Source: Gordionus sp. m RMFG-2023 (lineage: Eukaryota; Nematomorpha; Gordioida; Chordodea; Parachordodidae). Taken from it: a stretch of 64,000 bases of DNA. The stretch covers positions 39,232,508-39,296,507 of the forward strand of contig NC_088776.1 of NCBI RefSeq assembly GCF_954871325.1, given 5' to 3'. The notes beneath the pieces are model-generated. The model was not told the origin of the DNA. It did no database searches and saw only the letters and a program-made list of their open reading frames with translations. Positions 11,701-24,289 of this stretch are shown one piece after another; within the stretch, counting starts at the first letter, position 1; every line of letters starts with the position of its first letter. A program made the position numbers and the translations under genes.

Positions 11701-14700
11701 TTTGAATATTGGGACACTTAAAGGTAAGACGAGAGAATTGACATCAATGTTGAACAAGAGAAAAGTTGATATAGCGTGCATACAAGAGACGAAATGGAAA
11801 GGACAGAAGACTTTGATGATTGGAGATGGGTATAAATTCTACTATAATGGACTTGTTAGCAATAGGAACAGTGTCGGCATCATCCTCAGTCAAGATCTAA
11901 CCTCCTCAGTTGTAGAAGTTAACAGGATCTCTGATAGACTAATGAAGATAAAACTCTGCATTGGTCAATCAATACTACACATCCTTTCATTATATGCTCC
12001 TCAAACAGGTTGCAAGGAAGAAGAGAAAGATGATTTTAGAGCTATTCTCAATGAAACTGTAATGGAAATCCCTAAGGATGACCTAGTCATAATTGGTGGT
12101 GACTTAAATGCACATGTGGGGAAAGCAAGAGATAGCTACAAAAGGCATCATAGTGGTTTTGGATATGGAGAAAGAAATGATGAAGGAGAGCATATACTGA
12201 AATTTGCGCAAGCCTTTGACCTTGCCTTAACCAACACCTACTATAGGAAAAAGGATAGTCATTTAATAACATACAAAAGTGGTACAAGGAAAACACAGAT
12301 AGATTACATACTAATCTCTCGCAGAAGATTAAAAGATGTAATAGACTGCAAAGTCATCCCAGGAGAAGATATCGCCGCACAACACAAACTACTAGTCATG
12401 GATTTACACATCTCAAATAAATCCACTCAAAACAAGATAAAACTGGAACCATGCATCAAATAAGGCAAATTAAAAACAATGACAGATGCCTTTGCAATCA
12501 ATGCAAACATTGAAACTATAGATTCCTCACAAGTCAGTGAAAAAATGTGGACAGACCTTTCATCCAGATTAATAGACACTGCCAAATCGACACTAGGCTT
12601 GACAAGAGGAGGCAACAAATCATACAAAGAACTATGGTGGTGGAATTAAGAGGTACAAACCACTATACAGGAGAAAAAAGCCCTTTATAAAATATGGTAC
12701 AAATCCAAAAACGCAAATGACAAGACAAGATACAAAAAATCCAAGAGATTAGCTACAAAGGCGGTGGCTAGAGCCAAATCTATCGCATACGATGACATGT
12801 ACGAAGATCTACATACCAAAGAAGGGCAAAATAAAATATACAGATTAGCCAAACAGCGAGAAAAGAACTCTAGGGATATAAACGGAGCTCCAAAAGTAAT
12901 CAAAAATAAAGATGGGAAATTGATAATAAAGGAAAAAGAAATAATGAGTAGATGGAGAGAATATTTTCAGGAGCTTCTCAACTTTAATCTGCACATACTG
13001 CATCTAGACGAGCACTCCCCTTGTCAAAACCTTTTACAACCTATAACACAACAAGAAATAATCACATGCTTCAAGCATATGAAAAACAGGGGTCCAGACG
13101 ATATTCCAATAGAAAGCCTTAAAGCACTAGGAGATGATGGAATACATCTCCTCACAAATCTATACAATAAGATACTTGGAAATGAAGAGGTTCCCCAAAA
13201 ATGGAGGCAGAGCTATCTAGTTCCTATCTTCAAAAATAAAGGGGATCCACATAATTGTCAAAATTACAGGGGCATAAAACTAATGTCACACTGTCTAAAA
13301 CTATACGAAAAAATAATAGAAAAAAGATTAAGAGATATAATTGAAATAGGAGAGACTCAGTTTGGCTTTATGCCTACAACCGATGCTATCCACGCAATTA
13401 GGCAAATGAGTGAAAAATACAGGGAAAAGAACAAAAAGCTACACATGGTCTTTCTCGATCTAGAAAATGCCTTTGATAGAATCCCAAGAAAACTTATCTG
13501 GATACAACAATGGTCCGTAGCACAACAGGTACTTCAGCAGGCTTCACAATAGCCGAAGGAGTTCATCAAGGGTCGGCTCTCAGCCCACTTCTCTTCATTA
13601 CAGTAATAGATGTATTAGCACAGTCTATACCTCAAACAGTCCCGTGGAATATGATATTTGCAGATGATATTGTGGTACTTGCCGAATCTAAGGATGAAAT
13701 GAAAGAAAGACTAGTGAGTTGGATAAATATCCTAGAAACGCACGGATTAAAAGTAAATAGAGAAAAGACGGAGTATATGGTGATAGGAGGCGATGAAACA
13801 GAGAGTATTGATATAAATGAATGGCAGATATCGGCAATTGAAAGCTGCAATTATTTGGGCTCCACTATACAAACAAACGGCACAATAGAAAAAGAGATAA
13901 AGAGTAAGATTAATCAAGGGTGGCTAAAGTGGAGATCTTTATCTGGAGTGCTATTTGATAAAAGAAACCCACACAAATTAAAGGGAAAAATTTACAGTTC
14001 CATAATACAACCAACTACTATTCTATATAGTTCGGAAACATGGCCAACCAAAGAATCAGACGAGAGAAGTCTACAAACCATGGAGATGAGAATGCTGAGG
14101 ATGATTGCTGGGGTAACAAGAAAGGATAAAGTGCGCAGTACAAGAATACTAAGTAGTTTATAGATAGTGCCCATTAAGACGAAGTTAATGGTAAATAGAC
14201 TTAGGTGGTATGGGCACACAATGAGAAGGCCTATGAACTACATAGGAAATAAAGTTAAGAGTTTGGAATTGATGGGCAAACGTAAAAGAGGAAGGCCAAA
14301 ACTTCAATGGGGCCATAAAGTTAGAGCCAATATAAAGAAGTATAAATTAGATAAAAGAGATTGTATTAATAACATAAAGTGGAGAGAGATGTTGAATGAG
14401 CTTACCACCAGAAAAGGTGAAAGCTAAAGAGAAAAAAAAATGAAAGAAGGTTATAAGTACATAAGCAGAAACCTTCCATCCTGATTTCTTACAAAGAATC
14501 AATAAGTTTCGATATAATATTATGATGATTACATAGATGTAAAAGGCTTAGGATGTATTCTATAAAGTAATAATATAAAAATTACTGTTAAACATCATGA
14601 TATCATCAATAAGTACTTATAGCTAATTCATTTATTAGGGCATAAATCACATCCTCCAGTAAGATGGATCATCATACTGCATAATCTGCAAAAAACTAAA

Positions 14701-17700
14701 AAGGAGCATAATATCAATAGGTTACCATGATCAAATCTCAATCCTATTGAAAACATTTGAAGTTTACTCAAAGAAAGCTAAGAAATCAGCGACCTAAAAT
14801 AAAACATTATTTGAAGGATAGATTGAGTTTATATGGAAATCGTTATCCTAACAGAATCTTATTAAATGCTACAAAGAATAACCACAGTTAGAAAGGCAGA
14901 AATAACTGTAACAGAATGATGATATTTTAGCACAATAGGCCAATAAATTTGATTAGTGACATTATGGTATTTATTTATTAAATTCTTTTCATATTATATA
15001 TGGGTATTTAATAATAAAGTTTTTGAAATATTGTTTGAGTGTTCATGATTATTTTTTTAATAAACTAAAAATAAGAGTGCTTGAATATCAAAGAAGTTGG
15101 ATAGTATATATCATATGCATAATTTTTACCTTTCAAGAAAAACTTTTATTATTTAAATACAGAATTATCATTTATTTCTTTTATAATTTATAAATAATTG
15201 GACTTATGATATAATTCATTTAATAGGTCTTTCAACTATTAAACAGTATGAATAAAAATGGTTTTCATCTCATAAAAATGCCATTTTTCTTTTTCTATCA
15301 ATTTAGTAATTCTTTGATAAACATTACTTTATCATAAAAAATCCACTATCTCTTTAATGGCTAATGACATCAAAATATTTGCTTTGAAAAAACATTTTAT
15401 AATAGTTTTTTGAGTAAATGACTAATAATTTAATACTAAAATTACACTATCTTTAATTTGAAACTAATAAAATTCATTATTATTATTGCCTACTAAGTGT
15501 AAAAGCATTTTTTAAATTATATTTAGCAAGTAAGATTTTAACATAAAATTGATTAATTTGCTTTATCTTTTTTGAAATAATCCATTGCTTAAATGATAAT
15601 TAAACTATTAGGAAGTTTGGATAAATAAATTTATCGATTCACAATTAATCAATATTATTTACCAGTATATGAATACAAAAGAGACTTTAAAACATTCACA
15701 TATATCCAATAATTCTAACTTAATCGGTCCCCATACAATAATGTTTTAACTTTTCAAGTGATATTTTCAAAATGCAAATTTTTCGCATTTATGAATATTT
15801 CATTTACATTTAAATATCTATATAATGGTAAAGTTCTATTATAAAAAATTATTTCAAAGGTTACATGATGAACCCCATGCCTCCACCTCCACCTATGTTT
15901 GGTGGCCATCCTTCATTTGATATGAACCTCATGTATCAACAACAACAACAACAATGTATCCCTCCAAGTGGTTTATTATTTTTTTATTTATAATTTTGAA
16001 AAAAAATGTATATGTAAGCAATTTTTGTTAAAATATATATTAAACCTTTGTTTAATTAAATAACAGCATCATTCCTTAGATTTACATATAAATAATTATT
16101 ATCCCCACTTCCTTTACAGCGCTAAATTTAATGCCACCTCCGCCACCCCCACCCTCCAGTCTTAATACTACATCTGCTACTCAACCAAATGATGGTAATA
16201 AAGATCCAACTGTTTTCGCCAGTATGATGGTACCACCTCCTCCTCCATCATCTCAAAATATCGCCAATATTAATCCTGGTATTGAGACTACAAATCAAGC
16301 TTCCAATGGTTACATTTTATAATATTTAAAAAAATGCATTTAGCTAGAAAGTTAAGAAAATTCAATTCTGTTGGTATCGATATCGACCGATATTTTTAAT
16401 TTTTACTAATCCTGGCTGGCCCATATTAAATCATATTAGATTACTTTTTTTTCAGTTGTAGTTTTAATTTATCTTATTAATTTTTGTACTTTCTCATAAT
16501 ATATAATAGTAAATACTATTTCATACATATTTCTGATGATTGGTGCCTTTTATAAATTGTAAAATTAGGAAAGAACACTAAAAACAAATTTTAATTAAAA
16601 TCAGTTTCGCTTTTTACCTTTTTAAAAAGAATAATGAATTATAAAATTAAAGTTTTGGTTATTAGTAATTTCACGAATTTACGACTTTGTTAAAAACTTA
16701 TTTTTTTTTATAATTAGATTTTTGAAAATCTACAAATTGCATGATTAAGTTTGAATTATACACATAAAAATCTCCTTGCGGTAAAAAGATTTGAATAAAA
16801 TATTGTTGAGTATATCATTTGAGACAACATATTTATCTGAAAATGAAAAATATTTTATTCAAACGGATTTGAATCCAGGCTAGAATCGTCAGGCATAGGG
16901 TGTAAATCACTTTTATAATTTTCTTTTAAGTATCTGTGGTGCCCGTTAATATCGTAATATTGAAGTCAGAGATCTTCACCACCTGAAATTACGGTTTAGA
17001 TAAGACAACTTAGGAAAATATTTTTGCTAGGCAATTTGTGCAAAATATTTTTCGGGTTTGAATAGCAAATTTATGATTTTTCCTACACCAAAAAATCATA
17101 TGGGTTAAGCCAGGCTAAAAATATCGGTTTAACCAGTAACTTTAAAATTATTGATGGGCAGGCCAAACATTTTACAGAGCTGTCCAAAAAACCTTATAAT
17201 CATTGTCGTGCTATACCATGAATATAAGTAATTTTGGTGCATAATGATATAATATTAGTACTTAAAAATGGAAGACTTTTACACACTGAATTTTAGATGA
17301 ACATGGAAAATAGGATATAATACTTAAACCAATTGAATTTTTAGAATAATTTTTCAAAAGTATATGTTTTTTTAAAAATGACAAACACTTAGGTAAAATA
17401 AATCGAAATATTACAATTTCTTTATCTTAAATTTGAGCCAACATATTAACCAATCGAAGAAAATTCGTCCTGGAGAGAAGGGAATAAAAATTAAAAATGT
17501 TATCAAAACTGTTATTATTTGAAATGATGTATTTAGAATTATATCGATAACTATATTATGATGAAAGTTTACTACAAAAAAAACATTAATAGAATTCTCA
17601 GCATTACTGAAGCAGAGCAGGGTTCAGCTTAATAAATAAAATTGTCTAGGGATACAAATTTACTGGATCACATTTCTATGAAGACCCATTATCTCTCATA

Positions 17701-17997
17701 AAACACACCCTAAAATAATTGAGCAACTAAGGATTATACTAATTTAACATTTTTTTTAGCCAACGTTGTTAAATTTTCGTATAGTAGTTATCTAACCCTA
17801 AATATCTTAGATAGACAAATATTAACGTACATTGGTTAGCGCCCATAGAGGGAAATTTAAACCAGCATAATTTGCATGGAAGGGTTATTTTTCAAAATTT
17901 TATATATTACTTTACCTACTATTTATTTAATATAGTGCCCTTTATGAACCCACCTCCTCCACCACCTACTGCGGGAATTCTAACATCTCAAACTTAG
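8732..17997 (+). CDS. SF3B4: Splicing factor 3B subunit 4 (SAP49), nine exons
   Basis: Exons: 8732-8765, 8809-8892, 8938-9083, 9131-9259, 9414-9594, 9863-10042, 15860-15970, 16120-16308, 17936-17997. All introns are GT-AG, every junction keeps frame, and the product is 371 residues ending in TAG. SF3B4 is a nuclear RNA-binding protein of the SF3b complex of U2 snRNP, which helps fix U2 on the branch site. RRM1 (about residues 14-92) shows IYVGGL and GYGFVEF; RRM2 (about 100-178) shows IFIGNL and KGFAFVNF, followed by the conserved [13 protein letters not shown] and [10 protein letters not shown]. The tail is rich in Pro and Met with PPPPPPP runs and a Gln run, as in the family; it is a little shorter than in human (424 residues). 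The start [11 protein letters not shown] matches the known N-terminus. Intron 6 is 5.8 kb and holds a LINE. Reading through exon 8 would end at NGYIL (16322), a possible retained-intron isoform. Confidence 0.97.
10602..10738. mobile_element. Truncated hAT-type MITE copy in SF3B4 intron 6
   Basis: Matches, in reverse orientation, the left half of the complete MITE at 60375-60598 and also the truncated copy at 41529-41672. Shared blocks include CATCTATGAGCAAAATCTT, GGATAAAATATTGA and the terminal TTTAACAACA. Only one end is preserved, so it was truncated or lost its other half. Confidence 0.65.
11357..11428 (+). promoter_or_regulatory. tRNA-like head with Pol III A and B boxes at the LINE 5' end
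   Basis: TGGCCTAATGGG at 11360-11371 fits the A-box consensus TRGYNNARNNGG exactly. GGTTCAATCC at 11413-11422 fits the B box (GGTTCRANNCC) except for the last base. Between them, TTGGAAA resembles a serine-type anticodon loop (GGA). The 53-bp A-to-B distance suits a tRNA with a long variable arm. The acceptor stem is not preserved, so this is a tRNA-derived promoter and not a tRNA gene. It starts six bases inside the LINE's 5' boundary. It could drive Pol III transcription of the element or be a captured SINE head. Confidence 0.7.
11573..14427 (+). pseudogene. RTE LINE polyprotein (endonuclease and reverse transcriptase), broken
   Basis: Endonuclease part 11573-12463: [30 protein letters not shown], and [11 protein letters not shown] are the APE motifs, with N, E, D, N and D residues where catalysis needs them. 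The final histidine block may be [13 protein letters not shown] part from 12764: [44 protein letters not shown] and the catalytic [12 protein letters not shown] (about 13650-13685), then the thumb. The C-terminus (14167-14427) has [14 protein letters not shown] and [11 protein letters not shown]. Between RKLIW and MVRSTTGTS about 25 codons usually found in RTE elements are missing, with a frame change. Two in-frame stops lie between endonuclease and RT. Confidence 0.9.
14600..14910 (+). mobile_element. Tc1/mariner-like transposase relic in SF3B4 intron 6
   Basis: In mixed + frames this stretch gives DHHTA, then NLNPIEN, then [10 protein letters not shown] and a C-terminal helix-like tail, in the order DxxxHTA ... 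SPDLNPIE ... LKRxVRNRxP of Tc1-type transposases. The AATCCTATTGAAAAC string underlies the NPIEN motif. Frames are broken and no inverted ends were found, so only a relic is claimed. The rest of intron 6 up to 15859 is AT-rich with nothing recognisable. Confidence 0.5.
16309..17935 (+). other. SF3B4 intron 8 (1.6 kb), no recognisable content
   Basis: GT...AG intron between the two last exons. It is AT-rich, has short self-complementary stretches and no coding frame that looks like a protein. I see no element ends in it. Confidence 0.6.
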
Positions 17998-18146
17998 AAC
18001 AAAATGACGATTTGATAGGCTTAGAACAAATTATCAAATATTTTTTTAAATATAATAACTCCTTTTATAAATGAGGTAATTTATGTAATTTTATTTTTAT
18101 TATTATTAAATATTGTAAAATGTTAATACCAAAAGTCTTCTTTACA

Positions 18147-18152
18147 AATAAA
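18147..18152 (+). terminator. Probable SF3B4 poly(A) signal
   Basis: AATAAA lies 150 bp after the SF3B4 stop codon, the first well-placed canonical hexamer downstream. In such AT-rich DNA the hexamer is common by chance, so the call rests on position. Confidence 0.5.
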
Positions 18153-20367
18153 TAATTATCTTATGTTTAAACTTTGATCCAAAATGAGAAATAATAATCA
18201 AGATTTTTATTTACTTTTTTTTCAAATTAATTAATTATACACCATATTTAGTTTTCAATTAAAAAACTCCCACAAAATCAACAAAATGACAACCCGTTGC
18301 TTTAGATATTGATCGACTTATACTGAGTAAGATTTTAAACCCCTCATTTATTTGGTTAGTTTTTGTAAGTAAGTTATTATACAAATCTTTATTATTTTAA
18401 GACGAAATTTTTACTTTAAATTTTGTAGGACTTCATTTTATTTTATTTTATAAATGCGATATTATGCATGTTATTAAAAACCAATATTTTTATAGGCATA
18501 AGTATAAAGCTATAAGTAATATTTAGGAAATATAAGAAAGACAGATCTAGTCAAATTTTTCTTTCAATTTAAAAAAGAAATGTTAAATGGTTCACTGCGC
18601 AACACTGAAGTGACGATTAGATTTTTAACTTGTATTTAAATGCTAAAATAACATCGTTCCATTTTTTGAGGAAAAGCGATGCCATTCGTTACTTGTTTCA
18701 AAAGGTAACGAGTAGGGCTGTGCCGATCCACATATTTTTCACCGATCCGATATTGGTTCAAAACGATCCGATATTTATACTGATTTCTCACCACCCCCTT
18801 TTGAACCAAATGTAATTAAGAAATCAATATTTTTTAAGCAAAATGCAATTAATTTAATTTTTTTTATTTCTACAATTAAGACTAATTTAAAAATAAATCT
18901 ATTATAATAATCCTAAAAAACGTTAATCAAATTTAGCCAATAGGTTTATTTAAATCATATTTGTCCAATAAAAATTATTATAGCCTGATCGGTCCAATAG
19001 TAATCACCTTACCAAGCTCAACATTCATTCAATTTAGCTACCAGTTCTATTTATAAATCATGGAAAACTCTATGAAAATATTATTATGGTACGCAAATAT
19101 ATACCCAGATTTCAGAATAAACTTACTTGATGGAAGATTTAAAGACTCAACTTATAAGATTTAATATGATAAACTATTAATGATTAAATGTAATGATATT
19201 CAAAAATTCACTAATCTATTGAAACAAAAACTCTAAAAAAAATAAGCATACTATTTATTATATATTTTATTATTTCTCTATTCTTACCAATAATCTAATT
19301 AGTGGATCAGGTACCATCCTTCTATAATTAAATGGGCCCTGACAGTAGGGTAAATTTTACTGCCAAAGTGAATGCAAATTCACTGCACTGAATATGCCCC
19401 CCTTTGGGTGGTGGAAGCCACTTAATTGTGTGTTTCCCCAGTGAAGGAAGATAAGCTACCAGTTCTATCACATTTTACCATGTATGTCTCTAGGAATTCA
19501 GGAGTAAAACAATTAATAAAATGTTCTCGAAATTTGTTATCAAAACATTTTTAAAGTAGACTTTGATAATATCCAAGTTAGGAATAGGATTCTGAATATA
19601 ATACGAATGACATTCTATTTTGACTTCTCCCTTAACACTCAATCCTAATTGCTATGTATACTTAATAAATTACGACTCTGGATTTTGACCCATAGCATTT
19701 ATTTTTGCTAATAATCTTCTAAATATCCAATTGCAATACGTTATAGTTTTTGTGACACAATCAGGTTGACCCCATATTTGATTAAAATATATATTAGGAG
19801 GTCTTTGTTTAATAGAGTATTTATGAAGGTCTTAAAAGCATTTAAATGATTTTTTGAGATAAGAGAAGGTTTTATATGAAATTCATGTTTAGATTTAATT
19901 GTTTCTAATCACTTAATTATATAAAATACCATGATATATTTCATAAAAAATCATTTTTATTATTATTCTAAAACTAGAAATAGAATAAATACCAAATTTT
20001 ATTTTTATTATTTTAAAAAATATTATTCTATTCTCCAAACAACTTCTGTTTAAATCCAAAAATTTTATAAAATAATAATTACTATTTATTTTAAAAATAT
20101 TTTAATGGAATGAATAAAAATTATGGTAATATTATTTTTCTTTAAATAATAATAAAAAATATTCTTTTTAATTTTTTGAACCAGTAATATCAGGATCTTT
20201 ATATAAAACCATACAATCAGTTAAAAAACTCTTAATTCCATAATACTTGAAAACGTTTTAAAGAATCAGAATAATATATTTTTATCAATAATAGGGAGAT
20301 AGAATAATCTAATACTAGCTATAATTTACTTATAAGTTAAAATTCTAAGATTTATTTATATAAATAG

Positions 20368-22933
20368 TTTAAAAGTCCAAACTATAAACTTCCAATGGTG
20401 AACCTCCAATTTATTCATAAAAAAATCTAATTAGTATCATAAACGATAATATAAACATTAATATTAATATGTAAACACAACCAATAACTGAAATCTTCAC
20501 AATCTCATCCATTCCTTGTTCTTTCCCAGCTTACATCCCGTGATCTCCCCTTCTCTCTTCTTCCCCCAAGAAAAATTAATTGTTCATGTCATAAAAATGA
20601 CTGACATTTTCTTCTTTTTTCTAATTGCTACAACACGCCAACCCATCTCTCTGGTGGCATTGTATCGAATCGCCCATTTGAATTGTATCAACTTTCGGTA
20701 CGCCTTGAAAACGTTCAGGGAATTTATCGAACGTCTCCCTTTATAATGATTTATAGTATAATATCTCCGATACATTTCAATATATAATCGCTGGAAAACA
20801 TATTATCAATAATGACATTTACATCGTGGTGTCCGTATTTACAATCTATGGAACATTAATAATGACAATGTAATATCAGCAAAACATAATAATTCATTCA
20901 TTTTAAGACATTTGGGAAATATAAGTTATAATATACATTATTCGGGGTCTGATTAATGAGAATTAGGAAATAATGATTTTACATATAATACTGTAATGTA
21001 AACAAATGGTTTATGTGTGAAATGCAATTTCAACAACATGTAATTTACCTTGGGTCATGTGAAAAAAAACAAAGCTCCATTTTTTATAAATGTCTCCTAA
21101 AATAGATAGAAAAATTCATTTTTAGGTATTGAAAATAATGGCGAAAATTTGCCGAATAAAGATTTTAAATAAAATTACAAGGAACATGTATAAAAATAAA
21201 TTTAATATTTTATAGGGAGGAAAAATATATAATACGTAGAAAATACAATATTTTCCATCTAGGAATTACTCAGTATCCTAAGGAAAATATACCATTTCTA
21301 CCTAACTGCCATCACAATTAGCACAAATTCACAACAGAAATGTAGAATGTAAAGTAACAAAAATTGAGAATATAATGGGCTATATGGTATATATGTAAAG
21401 AATAATATACATTCACAATATAAAATAATCTGAGCCTTTTTTTTAAAAAAAAAACATGTTCATAATATAAATAATAAAATGTGATGTGCTATAAAATTAT
21501 TGCAAAGATAAACAAAAATGTACACAAAATAAATTTACAAAAAAAAATTTTTTTAAAAAAAAACTCTCAAATATTTTAACTAAACAATATTTTCATCTTA
21601 AGGCCTACCCATCAACACACGGCTGACCTTATCTATAAAAATATTTTCCTTTTAGTATAATACATGCAAATAAATTTTTATAATTTTAAAACAAAATATA
21701 TAAAATATAAAGATTTCATAATTTAAAAAAAAATATTAAGTACCATAATTTCTACCAATATATCATATAAATCCATGCCACATTTATATATATATCAACA
21801 ATATCAAACTTATACCAATATATCATAAATTCATACCAAATTTATATATATATATATCAAACTCATATTTAACCCATATATCATATAAATCCATGCCAAA
21901 TTTATATTTATATCAAATTCATATATTACATCAAAAATAATTATCCACATATAACATTATTATAGATATTATTCTGACTTCATCATAATTCAATTCCTTT
22001 AATTTTAATGTATTTCATAATGTTATTATATAACACTGCCGATACATTACCTCATATTTTCACAATGATATCCTTTTAAATCTAAATGTATCCTATATAT
22101 GTTTATCATTAATAATTAAATATATCATATGTGTAATTAACATTACACCATATTTCATAAAAATGGTTAATTACTTCAAAATAAATAAAATTAACACACT
22201 CCCAATAGATCCCTTAATAATATATCAACCTTTCCATAACAATATATCAACATATATATCCCTGCTCATTAACCCCCCAACATTTAAATATTCAGCAATC
22301 TTTTCTGTCCTGCATATCTTGAGGTCTGATTTTCCTATGACGGAATACCTATAACACCATTCAATGAGTCTTGATGCCTCCCAAATAATAAGACAATACT
22401 TATTGTCAAACATTGGATGTAAAATAAACATCTAGACATATAATATATATTATACCTCATATATATATAATAAATTACTTATTTTATTTTCATCTTCAGC
22501 CCTAATACTCATTACATACTTTCTATCCTTTTCCTTCTTTGCTCAATATTTAAAAAAAATCCCTTAATCTCACTTTTTCCTTACCCCTGTATAGTGGTTA
22601 ATCATTGTTTTGTGTTTACCCCAATGTACCTTCGATCCTGGTCAGCTGGCAACAATTTAAAAGTCCAAACTATAAACTTCCAATGGTGAACGTCCAATTT
22701 ATTCATAAAAAAATCTAATAAACGATAATATAAACATTAATATTAATATGTAAACACATTACTAATAACTGAAATCTTCACCTCATCCATTCTTTGTTCT
22801 TTCCCAGCTGGCATCCCGTGATCTCCCCTTCTCTCTTCTTCCCCCAAGAAAAATTAATTGTTCATGTCATAAAAATGACTGACATTTAGTATATTATATT
22901 GAATTTATTTCTTCTTTTTTCTAACTGCTACAA
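20368..22933 (+). repeat. Pair of ~270-bp direct repeats 2.3 kb apart
   Basis: 20368-20633 and 22656-22933 are closely similar over their whole length. Shared blocks include AAACTATAAACTTCCAATGG, GATCTCCCCTTCTCTCTTCT and TTCATGTCATAAAAATGACT. The second copy has an extra 20-bp AT-rich piece near its end and lacks a few bases elsewhere. They look like a duplication inside the outer hAT. They do not begin TG or end CA and the DNA between them shows no coding, so I do not call them LTRs. Confidence 0.85.
21759..21925. repeat. AT-rich tandem repeat, about three ~65-bp units
   Basis: Units share TATATCATATAAATCCATGC, followed by CAAATTTATATATATATCAA variants. Copies drift by a few bases and by the number of TA steps. 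Confidence 0.6.
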
Positions 22934-23044
22934 AAAATAGATTAATATATTCTTAAATAATCAATCAATCAAAAAATTATTTTTTACAAAAATGGGGATA
23001 GATTAATCTCTAACTCAGGTGACAAAATATTTTAACATTTCAAT

Positions 23045-23454
23045 CAGAGATATTCATTGGGAGGTTTGCAACCCATGGGATGCCAGGTATGATATATTTA
23101 CTAACGTACCTGGGCCAGGACAGGGTTTTTGATAAAAAGCCTAAAAAATTTTGATTTAAATTTAGTCTATTAAACTGTTACTAATTTAAAAATATATTGC
23201 ATTTTTTCTCTTCTAATAATAATAAATGTCAGTATTGCAAATAAAGTGATTGCCTAAATACACTTAAATATTATTTATTTATTTATTTAAAACAATAAAT
23301 TAAATTTTTGGATATGGGTTAGGAAATATTTTTGAAACTTATGATGGTTTTGGGTTTGAATATTTAATTAAATATGGATTGGGCCTGCAAATTATTTTTA
23401 CTGCTGACCTGGGCTAGAGGCTGATAAATAAACCAAGGTCCGTGAAGGTCTCTA
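23045..23454. mobile_element. hAT MITE with exact 8-bp target duplication (GGCC-rich family)
   Basis: Starts CAGAGATATTCATTGGG and ends in the reverse complement of TAGAGACCTTCACGGACC. ATTTCAAT lies directly outside both ends (23037-23044 and 23455-23462), an exact 8-bp duplication. It has no coding capacity. Interior pieces rich in GGGCC (TGGGCCAGGACAGGG, GACCTGGGC) tie it to the family members at 37350, 38703, 39622 and 51648. It is nested in the outer hAT (18713-27574), so it is younger than that. Confidence 0.85.
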
Positions 23455-23740
23455 ATTTCAATAATGGAATTATTTCATTTTCCATCTGACTTTATTTGAA
23501 CTTAAAGGAATAATCAAACCACAGAGATGCCTTAATTAAATCATTTGCAAAAAATTTCTGATAATTGCTGTATTTAAGAAATTGTTGTATTGTGAAGTGT
23601 ATATATATATATGAAAAAAATATTAATCCATTTTTATTTTAGCATAAATAACAAAAAATAATAATGCCTGTTGTGACCTTTCCTTTTACATATATTTTAG
23701 AGATTTTTAAAGAACCCGTTATCAAAAATATAAGTTACTA

Positions 23741-24187
23741 TCTGATAGCCTGTCAAGAATGACGGCGACAGATTTTCTTCTTTATTCAATGATGGATGAA
23801 TAATAAATTTTACCTTTATTAGATGAATGAATCAGAAATTTTCCTATCTTATGAGATGTCAGAAATTTATATTTATTTAGATAAGGAGTAATTCTAAAAT
23901 TTTCCATTATTTTTTATAAAATATTTTTATGAAGTACATGATTAGTCTTTTAATTTATGTGCACAATAAGAAATCTTTTAAACTAAATTTTTATTCATTT
24001 GTGTTTGTAATATAATTTAAAAAAATATATTCTTGGTGTAAAAAAATATTTATTTCTAAATCACACCTCATAAGATGGGGAAATTACTGATTCATCCATC
24101 ATCAAATAAAGGTAAAATTTATTATTCATTCATCAATGAATAAAGAAGAAAATTTTGATTCCCCGTCATTCTTAACGGGCTATCAGC
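23741..24187. mobile_element. Fold-back MITE with ~130-bp inverted ends and TA target site
   Basis: The left end TCTGATAGCCTGTCAAGAAT and the right end, read in reverse complement, GCTGATAGCCCGTTAAGAAT stay similar for about 130 bp on each side; for example both contain AATAATAAATTTTACCTTTA. Nearly the whole 447-bp element can fold on itself. TA stands outside each end (23739-23740, 24188-24189), suggesting the Tc1/mariner class. A related end (CCGTCATTTTTGACGGGCTA) lies at 48190-48212. Confidence 0.82.
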
Positions 24188-24289
24188 TAGTTATATTATA
24201 ATATATCCATTTGATGTTGATATGAATTATAAAATTGTAATATTTAATATATAAAATTATAATATATTAGATTTTTTTAAAATAAATAT

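Larger units (their letters stand above)
11351..14439 (+). mobile_element. RTE-clade LINE, full-span but disabled, 20-bp target duplication
   Basis: Flanked by an exact 20-bp direct repeat that begins ATGAAAGAAGG (11331-11350 and 14440-14459). It inserted into SF3B4 intron 6 in the gene's own orientation. The single-ORF layout fits RTE: an APE-type endonuclease at the N-terminus, then reverse transcriptase, with no ORF1 gag-like gene. The 3' end is a short A-rich tail (AAAGAGAAAAAAAAA). The first 75 bp form a tRNA-like Pol III promoter (separate entry). The ORF has in-frame stops near 12462 and 12648, an internal deletion plus frameshift at about 13502-13512 and a stop at 14161, so the copy cannot move itself. 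The exact target duplication says the insertion is fairly young. Confidence 0.93.

Noticed and set aside
20368-22933. LTR retrotransposon reading of the 270-bp direct repeats
   Set aside because: The repeats do not start TG and end CA, there is no target duplication visible around the pair, and the DNA between shows no coding or other LTR-element parts.
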